A stretch of DNA of 64,000 nucleotides, taken from the NCBI GenBank assembly GCA_024291935.2, contig CM044322.1, forward strand, positions 68,191,405-68,255,404, in the 5' to 3' direction. Origin of the DNA: Okapia johnstoni (Eukaryota; Chordata; Mammalia; Artiodactyla; Giraffidae). Below, one piece after another: positions 25,901 through 36,291 of the stretch (position 1 is its first letter; each line of letters starts with the position of its first letter). The notes under the pieces were generated by a model that saw only the letters and a program-made list of their open reading frames with translations, ran no database searches and was not told the origin of the DNA. Both the position numbers and the translations under genes were made by a program.

Positions 25901-26763
25901 CTTTTTGCCTTTTCATACTGTTCATGGGGTTCTCAAGGCAAGAATACTGAAGTAGTTTGCCATTCCCTTCTCCAGTGGACCACGTTCTGTCAGAACTGTC
26001 CACCATGACCCGTGCATCTTGAGTGGCCCTATACGGCATGACTCAGAGTTTCATTGAGTTAGACAAGGCTGTTGTCCATGTGATCAGATTGGTTAGTTTT
26101 CTGTGATTGTGGTTTTCATTCTGTCTGCCCTCTGATGGATAAGGATAAGAGGCTTGTGGAAACTTCTTGATGAGAGAGGCTGACTCAGGGGGAAACTGTG
26201 TTTTGGTCTGATTGAAGCGGCCATGCTCAGTAAATCTTTAGTCCAATTTTCTGTTGATGGGTGGGGTTGTGTTCCCTCCCTGGTTTTTGACCTGTGGCCA
26301 AACTATGGTGGAGATAAGGAAGATACTGGCGACCTCCTTCAAAGGTCTTATGCATACACTCCTGCACTCACTGACCCTAAACCTGCAGCAGGCCACCACT
26401 AACCCATGCCTCTGCGGAAGACTCTTGGACACTGATGGGCAAGTCTGGGTCAGTCTCTTGTGGGATCACTGCTTCTTTCTCCTGGGTTCTGTTGTGCCCA
26501 AGGTTTTGTTTGTGCCCTCTAAGAGTCTGTTTCTGCAGTCCTGTGTAAGTTCTGGCAGCTCTGTGGTGGGGTTAATTGCAGCTTCCTCCAAGAGGGCTTA
26601 TGCAGTACCCAGGTCTACTGCACCCAGAGCCCCTGCCCCTGCAGCAGTGCACTGCTCACCTATACTTCTGCAGGAGACACTCAGACACAATTCTGGCTTA
26701 GTCTCTCTGGGGTCTCTGGGTCCTGGTGCACACAAGGACTTAGTGTGCACACTTAGTCTAGTT
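19951..26763 (-). mobile_element. BovB LINE, minus strand, interrupted by an L1
   Basis: The BovB 3' tail (TCAGTTCAGTTGCTTAGTC) starts at about 19949. Minus-strand RT and endonuclease text runs to 22842, and the 5'UTR runs from 25809 to about 26763. Flanks TTCTAGACTAAATCAGT (19934-19950) and TTCTAGACTAAGTCAGT (26764-26780) differ at one base and are the target duplication of the whole unit. RT fragments such as DVQ/FADG-type text survive (20579-20889), but frames are broken. Without the nested L1 the BovB is about 3.85 kb, near complete. Confidence 0.9.
22843..25808 (-). mobile_element. L1 LINE inserted in BovB, 5' truncated, minus strand
   Basis: Flanked by a perfect 16-bp target duplication, CATCTCTTCATTCTTT, at 22827-22842 and 25809-25824. 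From the + strand it shows the poly(A) side (T-rich, 22843-22870), the L1 3'UTR (GACATGAATCCACCATGG), then ORF2. A 419-codon open piece at 23751-25010 (minus) keeps the RT signature [20 protein letters not shown] and the C-terminal region; a further RT piece at 25241-25429 is out of frame. ORF2 is truncated before the endonuclease, so it is not an autonomous copy. It is among the better preserved L1 copies in the window. Confidence 0.95.
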
Positions 26764-26780
26764 TTCTAGACTAAGTCAGT

Positions 26781-27468
26781 ATTGTGAAAATTGTTTGTGT
26801 CTTGCTAGGCTACTCTTTTCTGGGCCTTTTCCTGAAGAGATCAACTGCTTCATGAGACATTTTTTCTTTTTGAACTTGTATTATTTCTGAATTGCAGTCT
26901 CAGTGGCCCGTTCAGGATACATAGAAGGCAAAATGAAAACCCCAAGGACTCTCTTCAGTGTAACTCTTAGAATTCCAAGGTCCCTAAGCAGATTGACTTA
27001 CTACTTGTTTCACAGTCTCCTGTGTTGGTTTTTATAATATGTTCAGGACCTATTTGGCAGAAGGAATACTTAGCAGATGCTATAAGCACAAATATTTTTA
27101 CCTCATCTTGTCCAGAAATGGAAGTCAAAATTTCCTTTCACAGACATTGCAACATGTTGTATAAAAGGGTAAATTTTTTTTATCTTAGCTATCCATCTTT
27201 CCAGCATATATTCTAAAAGAAAACATGATTGAACATCAGGATACTGCAAAGCAGATGTATTTGTTAAAGTACTGTATGTGCTTCCATAGTGGTAAAATAA
27301 GGTCTTAAAATGTGTATTTCTGATTAAGTGAGTAAAATTCCTTCTATAAATCATTTCTGTCATCAGAAATCATCAGTTTTGATATTACACATTTGGCTGA
27401 ATTTTTATTTTATTTATTTAAAACTGTTGGGGTGGTCTTTGAATAAAACAAACGCCATTATTTTTTAG
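26781..27468 (+). other. Intron before CCP19
   Basis: Unique-looking AT-rich intron. Nothing recognised apart from the CCP19 polypyrimidine tract and TTTTTTAG acceptor at its end. Confidence 0.5.
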
Positions 27469-27651
27469 ACTCTCAAGGAAAATGTGGGCCTCCTCCACCA
27501 ATAGACAATGGAGACATTACCTCAGTCTTGCAACCAGTATATCCTCCAGGAATGATTGTTGAGTACCGGTGTCAGGCCTACTATGAACTTCAGGGAAACA
27601 GAAACGTAGTATGTCAGGATGGAGAGTGGTCAGAAACACCAAAGTGCTTGG
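27469..27651 (+). CDS. CFHR: CFH-family CCP19-like exon (open)
   Basis: 183 nt in phase 1-1, acceptor TTTTTTAG ending at 27468 and donor GTAAAT at 27652. It reads [18 protein letters not shown] and ends [11 protein letters not shown], almost the remembered human CFH CCP19 ([18 protein letters not shown] ... WSEPPKCLH). Four cysteines and the Trp are present, with no stop. In factor H and CFHRs this domain, together with CCP20, binds C3b/C3d. The next exon is CCP20, 445 bp downstream, as in CFH and all CFHR genes. That CCP9 precedes it directly is the main evidence for a CFHR rather than CFH. GTAAAT is a weaker donor than GTAAGT but usable. Confidence 0.93.
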
Positions 27652-28096
27652 GTAAATGCTATAAACTTCTCTTGGATCCTGTGATAATCCTTATACTCAG
27701 CATGATGTTTAACTGTTTATAATAGGGTTTAGTTTTTATGGATTAAATAACCATTCTGTTGCATGCTTGACCACCAAGTGTTAATATCTGTATATAGAAA
27801 TAAAGTTAGAAAATTTCATGTTCGAGCAACAGTGGTTCATTAATGAAAGCTCTTCATATGATTACTGACATTATGAATCTTTCATTATAACCTTTAATGA
27901 TTACACTAAACGAAGTATCTCATTCTTGTAACATTAAATTTTTAATATGATGAAACCTACATTACAGATTTGCAGTGTATTGGTTTGGAAAAGGTTTGAG
28001 GGGGAATATATGGACCAAAGTTCTTGAAACCCTGTAATTCTATAGAAAGTATTTGCATACTACTCAAAGTTTTATGTTCATTCTCTTTATCTTGAG

Positions 28097-28294
28097 AGGC
28101 ATGTGTAATTTCAGAAGAAACGATGGAAAAATATCACATACAGTTAAAATGGAGACATGATAAAAAAACTTTACTCTGAAACAGAGGATGATATTGAATT
28201 TATGTGTCAATATGGTTATCGTAGAGTCACACCAGCACATACATTTCGAACAACTTGTCGGGAAGGAAAGATGGTGTATCCTCGCTGTGAATAA
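28097..28294 (+). pseudogene. CFHR: CFH-family CCP20-like terminal exon, frameshifted by +1 in an A-run
   Basis: The acceptor CTTGAG ends at 28096. The exon reads ACVISEETMEKYHIQLKW, matching remembered human CCP20 (PCVISREIMENYNIALRW). After the A7 run at 28162-28168 the frame changes and stops at 28177-28179. In the other frame the domain continues KLYSETEDDIEFMCQYGY, then FRTTCREGKM and YPRCE with a stop at 28292-28294, where human CCP20 ends CAKR. Six As instead of seven would restore one frame. The human Arg-Trp pair important for C3d/glycan binding is Lys-Trp here. CCP20 makes the surface-recognition site of CFH and CFHRs; the frameshifted version loses three of four cysteines. Confidence 0.87.
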
Positions 28295-28830
28295 AACATT
28301 GACTAAATGCAGTTGTAAATTTGAAATATGTACCTGTATTCAGATTTTTCCTTATTAATTCAATTCTGTTTATTTTATCTAGTATTTTTAACTCATCTTG
28401 AATCATAAATCATATTTGTGTTAAATATCATGGGAACGTGTAATTGTAAGTTGGAAGACCAATGAATCACTTCTTAAAGTCCCTCATTAAACTTGGCAAA
28501 TCAAAATGTTGTGTGTCCTGTTCATGAAACATTTACGGCAAGAAATTAGATTCAATCACTTCCATGCCTCCTTCCATCCATCAGTTTCCTAACTTTCTTA
28601 AAGCTTTCTCTGTTACTTCTGAGGCTTTCTGAAATTCTGTTTTAGAAGACATGGGAAAAAAGTGTGCAAAGAAACGGAAAAGTTCAAAATATCGATAATA
28701 TCACTTAATAAACATATAAAAGCAAACCATGTCATACCTATGTCAGTAATTAATTATAAGTAGTTTATCTTACTTTTGCTCATCTATCAATAGATGAATA
28801 AACCAAAAATGATGAAATATATAATATTTT
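28295..28830 (+). other. Probable 3'UTR and flank of the CFHR-like gene
   Basis: Non-coding AT-rich sequence after the terminal CCP20 exon, up to a BovB insertion. An AATAAA overlaps the stop codon (28290-28295) and another lies at 28707-28712. Confidence 0.5.
28707..28712 (+). promoter_or_regulatory. Candidate polyadenylation signal AATAAA
   Basis: AATAAA 413 nt after the CCP20 stop, a sensible distance for a CFHR 3' end. The hexamer is common in AT-rich DNA, so this is only a candidate. Confidence 0.3.
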
Positions 28831-29151
28831 CATTTCAGTTCATCTCAGTCCTTCAGTCATGTCTGATTCTTTGTGACCCCATGGACTGCAGCACGCCAGG
28901 CCTCCCTGTCCATCATCAACTCCCAGAGTTTACTCAAACTCATGTCCATTGAGTTGGTGATGCCATCCAACCATCTCATCCTCTGTCATCACCTTCTCCT
29001 CCTGCCTTTAATCTTTCCCAGCATCAGGGTCTTTTCAAATAGATCAGTTTTTTGCATCATGTGGCCAAAGTATTGGAGTTTCAGCTTCAGCATAAGTCCT
29101 TCCAAGGAATATTCAGGACTGATTTCCTTTAGGATGGACTGGTTCGATCTC
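28831..29151 (-). mobile_element. BovB 3'-end fragment with target duplication
   Basis: A 5'-truncated BovB 3' tail (GCAGCACGCCAGGCCTCCCT, minus sense), flanked by ATAATATTTT at 28821-28830 and 29152-29161. Non-coding. Confidence 0.92.
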
Positions 29152-29161
29152 ATAATATTTT

Positions 29162-30159
29162 ACAGTATGCTTATCAAAGTACACATAATAATTCAAATAA
29201 AGAGCAATGAGAATCACATTGCATAACTATAATAACATGGCATATAAGTGATTAAAAAATCCACATTAAGTATAAACACACACACATAAAGACATTGCTG
29301 TAAATACTGAATATCTCTTTATAGAAAGATATTGGCAAGAAGTATAAGAAAATACTTAGAATAGATATAGTTGAATATACAGATAATTTGTGTAACATGT
29401 GCTTAACTTCTTTTTACTTATATAAATTCTTGAATTTTTCTGTCTGTAAAGTATACCACCTTTGAACTGCAAAATATTTTCTAAAATGAAGTCACATACC
29501 AAGTGACACAACATGTGTTAAGAGCTTTTAGAGATCGATTTGTAATGATCTCCAGACCTAGTAACATTGTCCTGATTTTGCTGGTACAGAACGTTTTAGA
29601 AATATTCACCAACAGTCTGAAAGGTGATTTTCAGATTCACACATTTTAAATAGCATATTAAGCTTAAATCAGTTAACTATAAACATTTTAAATTTATAAA
29701 CATCATACAAATTTTAATATTAAAATAGCAGTATAAATAATTAAGCTAAAATATTTAAGGTGATATCTTATTACTTTGTACTGCATCAAATCAAGTGACC
29801 TTCTTAGACTAACAAGCATGGCCATCGCTATTGGTGCTAATTGATATAAATCTGAATTGCTAGTAACAGCTGGTTTACTCACCCTTAAATGAAATTGTTA
29901 CAGTTGACCAGTTATCTTTGCTATAAATGTTAACATTTTTGTAGGTATTATTTGTCCAAAATTTTCAACTAATGGTTGTAGAATCTACTTATGACTCGAG
30001 GCTGCAAGCAGTTATTTCAATGTTGTCTAGAAAATGGTGATTTTTAAAGATCAGTCCTATCATTTTTCTGCATTTATTGTCATTCTATGTAAAGATGAGT
30101 GTTAATTTACAGACTCGGTTCATATTCAACTTTTACCTAAAAAGTTTTAGCAAATCTTT
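29162..30159. other. Intergenic AT-rich sequence
   Basis: No gene or repeat family recognised. Confidence 0.4.
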
Positions 30160-30615
30160 AAAATAATTTGTTTTTAAATAAATTTTTAATTGACATGTAG
30201 TTGATGTACAACAGTTTCAGGTGTATAACATAGAGATCCACAATTTTTAAAGATCATACTGCATTTAGAGTTATTGTAAAATATTGGTTATACTTCCTGT
30301 GTTGCATGGTATGTCCTTAGAGCTTCTTTATTTTATACATAATACTTAATACCTCTTAATCAAATATGCCTATCTTGTCCCTGCCCCCGTCCCTTTCCCC
30401 ACTGGCAACCACTTGCTTGTTATCTGTATCTATGAGTCTGTTTCTGTTTTGCTATATTCATTAATTTTCTTTATTCTTTAGGTTCCATATATAAGTGATA
30501 TCATACTGTACTTGTATTTATCTGTTTGACAAATTTCACAAAGAATAATACCTTCCAAATCCATTCATGTTGTTTAAAATGGCAGAATTTCATTCTTATC
30601 TATAGTTACTTGGCC
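30160..30615 (-). mobile_element. Old L1 3' end, minus strand
   Basis: Resembles L1 3'UTR and ORF2 terminus in reverse sense: TGATGTACAACAGTTTCAGG, TCCCCACTGGCAACCACTTG, then text of the type CATTCATGTTGTTTAAAATGGC. Diverged and without an open frame. Confidence 0.8.
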
Positions 30616-30616
30616 C

Positions 30617-30618
<2 letters not shown>

Positions 30619-30694
<76 letters not shown>

Positions 30695-30700
30695 TATACA
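30619..30700. repeat. Compound (TG)n(TA)n microsatellite
   Basis: About 13 TG units followed by about 20 TA units, next to an old L1 end. It is likely polymorphic in length. Confidence 0.95.
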
Positions 30701-31479
30701 CAATGCAGTGGTTTTGGATAAATCTACTATAAAAATAACAAAAACATTATATCTTTTTTCAGTGTAGTCCTGCTTATTGAAGTTAAGCTACGGAATAGAA
30801 GATTTAACTTTGAGTGATGTTGACCCCAATTGATCTGTTTACACTGAGTAAGGAGTATTAATTTCCTAACTGAGGTGGCTTTTGACTAAGCATATTTGAA
30901 GACTTTGTTTTTAAAAAGTAGAAAAAGAGCTGTGAAGTCTAACTTATTTCACATGAATCTGGTGCGCAGGGGTGGGAGGTAAAACAGCGGAATTGTTTTA
31001 CACTTGCCCCAGTATTTCAGAAGGCTGGTCACAAAAAAATTATTAAAATTTTCTTTAGTCTTTTCTCAGTTGTACTAAGACATCTAATAGTTTTGGAAAA
31101 CACACAGTGAAAAAATATATATCAATAAATATGTACCTCTAGGGTATGAAGTTAAGTGAAAGCATCATCACTTGTGGTACTAAAGAATAGGCAATGGTCT
31201 GGCACCGTAAATAGGTACTAGAGAGGAGAATCTAGACTTATTTTGTAAGTCTGCAATGTGAAACATCAGGAGAAAAAGGAATACATACAAGATGGCAAAT
31301 GTGGAAAAAATAACGAAGAATGAGTCTAAGGAAGTAAACTGGACAGTAAGAACACATATTATTTTTCCAATCTCAGTGAAAGGTTATGATTTTCTAAGCT
31401 AAAAATGAGACAAGTATGTATATGTTTGGATCATTACTTGCAAATATGAGAATCTTGAACAAATCTCAAACTTATGTTT
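30701..31479. other. Intergenic AT-rich sequence
   Basis: No gene or repeat family recognised. Confidence 0.4.
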
Positions 31480-31690
31480 TATTTAAAAACAAATTTTATT
31501 GGAGTATAGGTGATTTATAATGTGTAATTTCAGATGCATTGCAAAGTGAATCAGTTAAAGATACACACTTTTTTTTAAAGGTTCTTTTCCCATTTAGGCT
31601 ATAACAGTATAGAGTAGAGTTCCCTGTGTTATATGGTAGGTCCTTATTTGTTGTCTATTTTATATATAGTAGTCTGTATATGTCAGACTT
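31480..31690 (-). mobile_element. L1 3'UTR fragment
   Basis: TTATTGGAGTATAGGTGATT and TTCCCTGTGTTATATGGTAG in the order of a minus-strand L1 3'UTR. Short and non-coding. Confidence 0.75.
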
Positions 31691-31934
31691 CCTTTTTTTT
31701 TTAATTAAAGAATTATGAACAGCTCCTGCACACAGTCAGTTCTCTTGAGGGGAAGTGGCCTTATCATCATACTAAAATACAAATGATAAGTTATATACCC
31801 CAAGGCTAATATCAAGAAGGCAATTTAGGTCTCTAATAATGTCTTATGAGAAGTCAATCTTTTAATTACATCAAGAATATTTAAGTTTAAGATCTTTTAG
31901 TAATTAAGAAAATATACAGAACATAACAAAATAG

Positions 31935-32978
31935 TTTCAGTTCAGTTCAGTTCAGTCGCTCAGTCGTGTCCGACTCTTTGCGACCCCATGAATTGCAGCA
32001 CGCCAGGCCTCTCTGTCCATCACCAACTCCCGGAGTCTACCCAAACCCATGTCCATCGAGTCGGTGATGCTATCCAACCATCTCATCCTCTGTCGTCCCC
32101 TTCTCCTCCAGCCCCCAATCCTACCTAGCATTAGGGTCTTTTCCAATGAGTCAACCCTTCGCATGAGGTGGCCAAAGTATTGGAGTTTCAGCTTCAACAT
32201 CAGTCCTTCCAATGAACACCCAGGATTGATCTCTTTTAGGATGGATTGATTGGATCTCCTTGCAGTCTAAGGGACTCTCAAGAGTCTTGTCCAACACCAC
32301 AGTTCAAAAGCATCAATTCTTCAGCGCTCAGGCTTCTTCACCGTCCAACTCTCACATCCATACATGACCACTGGAAAAACCACAGCCTTGACTAGACTGA
32401 CTTTTGTTGGCAAAGTAATGTCTCTGCTTTTAAATATGCTATCTAGGTTGGTTATAACCTTCCTTCCAAGGAGTAAGCGTCTTTTAATTTCATGGCTGCA
32501 GTCACCATCAGCTGTGATTCTGGAGCCCAAAAAAAATAAAATCTGACACTGCTTCCACTGTTTCCCCATCTATTTCCCATGAAGTGTTGGGACCAGATGC
32601 CATTATCTTAGTTTTCTGAACGTTGAGCTTTAAGCCATAAAATACTTTTTAATGTCTCGCATACAGGGTTATCTTTACCAATTGACTAAATATCATACAT
32701 ATGTGTTATTATACTGTATTGGTGTTTTTCTTTCTGGCTTACTTCACTCTGTATAATAGGCTCCAGTTTCATCCACCTCATTAGAACTGATTCGAGTGTA
32801 TTCCTTTTAATGGCTGAGTAATATTCCATTGTCTTTGTGTACCACTGCATGGTTCTGGAAGGGGTAAACATGTACACCCGTGGTGGATTCATGTCAATGT
32901 GTGGCAAAACAAATACAATATTGTGCAGTTATAAAATATAAAATAAACTAATTTAAAAAAATAAAAACTTCATTAAAA
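31935..32978. mobile_element. Chimeric insertion: BovB 3' part joined to an inverted L1, one shared target duplication
   Basis: ATAACAAAATAG flanks the whole unit at 31923-31934 and 32979-32990. 31935-32636 is BovB in minus sense, from its 3' tail up to the RT-distal region. 32640-32846 is L1 ORF2 3' sequence in minus sense. 32847-32965 is L1 3'UTR in plus sense (GGTGGATTCATGTCAATG) with an A-rich tail. The layout is that of a 5'-inverted L1 with BovB added at its inverted end. There is no open frame of use. Confidence 0.88.
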
Positions 32979-33189
32979 ATAACAAAATAGATTACTTTTA
33001 GAGTTACATAATTGTTTAAGTTAAATGGAAGAAATAAAACGAAGTGTAGCTTTGACATATGAAAAATAAAATCTGACTTTACTCAGGTACTTTAGGTACA
33101 ATAAGCTTACACTTTTTCAGCACACAGTTCAAAAAATTTTGACAAATGTATACAGTTGCATAAGAATCATCTAATCACACTATAGGCAG

Positions 33190-33403
33190 TTGTGCCTGCT
33201 AAGTCACTTCAGTCGTGTCTGAGTCTGTGACCCTATGGACTGTAGCCTGCCAGGCTCCTCTGTTCATGGGATTCTCCAGGCAAGAATATTGGAGGGGGTT
33301 GCCATTACCTCCTCCAGGTGATCTTCCCCACCCAGAGATCAAACCTATGTCTCTTACATCTCCTGCATTGGCCAGCAGGTTCTTTACCACTAGCACCATC
33401 TGT
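33190..33403 (-). mobile_element. Bov-tA SINE, minus strand
   Basis: Shows the reverse-sense Bov-tA body: AGTCACTTCAGTCGTGTC, GGATTCTCCAGGCAAGAATA, and TTCTTTACCACTAGCACCA at the tRNA-derived end. Confidence 0.92.
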
Positions 33404-33682
33404 TCAATAACCCCAAAAGAATCTTTTGCAGCCAATCGGCTTCTTTGAATCCTAACCTCTGAGAACCATTAATTTGGCTTCTGTGACTTTAGTTTTGCCT
33501 TTTCTGAAATGAACTGTCACAACCTGGGAATAAACTGTCAGTCGACTGGTGGGTGGATAGACCTTTCTTCTTATCAACCAACTCTGTTAGTCATATGTTT
33601 CACTACTAGAAGTAAAAGTATTGAGACTTTATTCTTATTCACAGATCATCCCTGGATAACAGCATCTCTATTTCAGGCTTGT
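33404..33682. other. Intergenic gap between two SINEs
   Basis: Nothing recognised. Confidence 0.4.
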
Positions 33683-33899
33683 GCTGTGTCCTGCTAAGTC
33701 AGTTCAGTCATGTCCGACTTTTTGAGATCCCAGGGACTGTAGCCTGACAGGGTCCTCTGTCCATGGGTTCTCCAAGCCACGATACTAGAGTGGGTTGTGA
33801 TTTCCTTCCCCAGGGGATTTTCCCAACCCAGGGATCAAACGCCCGTCTTTTAAGTCTCCTGCATTGTCTTCCGGGTTCTTTATCACTAGCACCACCTGG
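33683..33899 (-). mobile_element. Bov-tA SINE, minus strand
   Basis: AGTCAGTTCAGTCATGTCCG through GTTCTTTATCACTAGCACCA, the full reverse-sense SINE. It abuts a BovB tail. Confidence 0.92.
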
Positions 33900-34195
33900 C
33901 ATGATGAAGTCCATGGGAACACAATGAGTTGGACATGCCTGAGTGACTGAACTGACTGAACTGAACGCCATCTGGGCTGAGAAGACTGGACTTCATGTCG
34001 CATTAAAAGACACTTGCTCCTTGAAAGCAAGGTATTTAATTTCACATCAGATTAAAAGACATTTGCTCCTTGGAAGAAAAATAGCAAACCTAGACAGTCT
34101 ATTAAAAAGCAGAGACATTACTTTGCAGACAAAGGTCTTTATAGTCAAAGCTATGTTTTTTCCAGTAGCATGTACAGATTTGAGGGCTAGACAAT

Positions 34196-34844
34196 TGTTA
34201 AGGAGCATTTAACAGGAGGCTTCCTGTGTGCTGATCTGTCATGATTTCTCTGTTTCTTATTAATTCTTGAATACTCAAGGATTAAAGGAGCTGGAAAGCC
34301 ACTCCCAGGAACTGAGGAATGCATACATTTCCTTCCTTAGCTTTTCCATATGGTGAAAAGTAACTATTTACAACCTTCTTCCTTTCTGATATGGAAAGTG
34401 ATTATTTACAACCCTCTCTTTGAGATGGAATCTAGCCTCCCGTTTCCTTGATAATTTGTAAGATTTTTGATCCTTATCTATGCTGAAAAAGCTACCTTGT
34501 AAGACAGTATATATACCAACACTATGTTGAATAAAACACCCTTGTTCCATCAGAGCTCGGGTCCCCGTGTCTTTCTTCATCTCTCTCTCTCACTCTTTCT
34601 CTCTCTCTCCTCAGGCTAGTTCTCTGGAGCACAGAGGCCCGCTGAAGCTTACATACTTGCCCGGGCTTTCAAGACCTCCTCGAGAGGGCGCCCTGAGCCT
34701 ACATAAGCAGTGCAAACTCTTTGTCCTCGAGTTTTATTGGTCTTCTGCGTAAACCAGAGAATATCAGCCTCTTTCTTTCTTTCTTTTACTTTCTTATCAT
34801 CGACTCCGTACCACCAGGTTCTGGTCCATTAAAGGACCTCAACA
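34196..34844 (+). mobile_element. Solo LTR of a class II (betaretrovirus-like) endogenous retrovirus
   Basis: 649 bp starting TGTTAAGG and ending CTCAACA (the TG...CA rule), flanked by a perfect 6-bp target duplication GACAAT at 34190-34195 and 34845-34850, the length usual for class II ERVs. A TATA-like run lies at 34508-34515 and AATAAA at 34530-34535, followed by a U5-like stretch with a CT-rich tract (34575-34610). No internal viral gene is present. It most likely arose by recombination between two LTRs of a provirus that had inserted into the BovB copy. Confidence 0.93.
34508..34535 (+). promoter_or_regulatory. LTR TATA-like box and polyadenylation signal
   Basis: TATATATA (34508-34515) and AATAAA (34530-34535) are about 20 bp apart inside the solo LTR, a compact promoter/R-region arrangement. 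Activity is unknown. Confidence 0.55.
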
Positions 34845-35232
34845 GACAATAAAAAGGCTGAGTGCTGAATAATTGATGCCTTTGAATTGTTTGCTGGAGA
34901 AGACTCTTGAGAGTCACTTGGCATGCAAGGAGATCAAACCAGTAAATCCTAAAAGAAATCAACCCTGAATATTCACTGGAAGTACTGGCGATGAAGCTGA
35001 AGTTCCAATGTTTTGGCCACCTGATGTGAAGAGCAGACTCATTAAAAAAGTCCCTGATGCTTGGAAAGATTGAAGGCAGGAGGAGAAGGGGACAACACAG
35101 GACGAGATGGTTGGATGATATCACTGGCTCAATGGGCATGAGTTTGAGCAAACTCTGGGAAATAGAAGGACAGGGAAACCTGGCATGCTACGGTCCATGG
35201 GGTCACAAAGAGTCTGACAGGACTGAGCAACT

Positions 35233-35848
35233 GGAAAACAAGTCACATGCCTAATTTTTTAAGCAAAGGATGGTCTCTCCTCACTGCCAGCTTGATTAGT
35301 GAGTACACTCTGTGGGTAGGCTGAGAAATTTCAAATTGTCTCCCACTGACTCGTTAATGGCTGATGGCTCATTCTTCAATTTCCAACTTATGTATTTTAC
35401 TGCAAGCAGCAAGAAGAAATTAGATGAATCTTCCATAATTGGGTTGACAATCTCCAGAACTAAATATGCAGTTTCACCTTTGATATGTTGTATGGTGGTT
35501 AATTTTGTGTTAACTTGGCCAGATTATAATACTCAGGTGCTTGGTCAAATTATCAGTTTGGCTATTTCTTTGAAGGCATCTTAAAGATATGATTAACATT
35601 CAATCACAGACTTTGAATAAAGTAAATTACCTTTCATAACATGGGTGTACTTCATCCACTCTGTTGAAAGTTTTAAGAGAAAACCCTGGGCTCCATCCAG
35701 GAAAAAGCAACTCTGTCTCTCAAGGCCGTCAAGCTAAATACTTAAACACACACAATTACTGCATTTTCCAGGCTGCCACCTACCCTGCAGTTTTCAGACC
35801 TACCAGTCTTCACAATCACATGAGCCAGTTCCTTAAAACAGAACTCAA

Positions 35849-35882
<34 letters not shown>

Positions 35883-36289
35883 TGTGTCTGTGTGTCTGTG
35901 TGTGTGTGTGTTGGAGAGTTTGGGAACTCTATATTTTCTGCTCAAATTTGCTGTGAACCTAAAAGTGATTAAAACATAGAGTTTATTTTCTAGTGAAGCA
36001 ATTGTACAATTAATTGCATGATTTCCTAATCTATGCTCTACTACATTCTTCTTTATTTTAGTGTTAGAAAATCGCAATTTATATCTGGAGATATGACTTC
36101 CTAGTACGGATTACGCTTCTAGCTTCCCTTGAAGTTTGTAGCCCCAGGAATACCTAGTGGCAAGATTATTGCATAAGAAGACATCAAATTAAGAAAAACT
36201 AAATTTTAGTAACAACTGAATACTTGTCATATAGTACATTTCAAGATATTGTATAATTAATATGTGCGTTTCACAAAGGTCTTTAATAC
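35233..36289. other. Intergenic sequence with a TG microsatellite
   Basis: No gene recognised. An imperfect (TG)n tract occupies about 35848-35912; open stretches across it are low-complexity artefacts. Confidence 0.6.
35848..35912. repeat. (TG)n microsatellite with TCTG interruptions
   Basis: About 65 bp of TG repeats interrupted by four TCTG steps. Confidence 0.95.
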
Positions 36290-36291
36290 TG

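Larger units (their letters stand above)
294..28294 (+). pseudogene. CFHR: CFHR3/CFHR4-type gene, 3' part: CCP7-8-9-19-20 exon series, broken as written
   Basis: Five same-strand, phase-1 sushi exons at 294-470, 10094-10272, 11910-12084, 27469-27651 and 28097-28294 follow each other with consensus splice sites and end in a stop. The CFH domain order 7-8-9-19-20 is close to human CFHR3 (6-7-8-19-20) and CFHR4 (6-8-9-19-20). I found no CCP10-18 exon between 12085 and 27468. The product would be a secreted plasma protein that binds C3b/C3d and surface polyanions and competes with factor H. CCP8, CCP9 and CCP20 each carry one frameshifting indel with a stop soon after, so a spliced transcript would not encode the full protein. 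A true pseudogene is the plain reading. Two of the three indels lie in A-runs, so consensus errors could make the gene look deader than it is. Confidence 0.75.
33900..35232 (+). mobile_element. BovB fragments, plus strand, split by a solo LTR
   Basis: 33900-33968 looks like a short BovB 3' tail. From about 34000 BovB RT-distal text (CATTAAAAGACACTTGCTCC) runs to 34195, is interrupted by the LTR (34196-34844), and resumes at 34851 (GGCTGAGTGCTGAATAATTG) to the 3' tail at about 35232. The join across the LTR is colinear with other BovB copies in the window, for example 58270-58710. Confidence 0.88.

Noticed and set aside
30526..30732. Open frame over the TG/TA repeat
   Set aside because: Low-complexity CVCV/IYIY text from a microsatellite.
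35742..36077. Minus-strand frame with a HTHTHT tract
   Set aside because: Translation of the (TG)n microsatellite.
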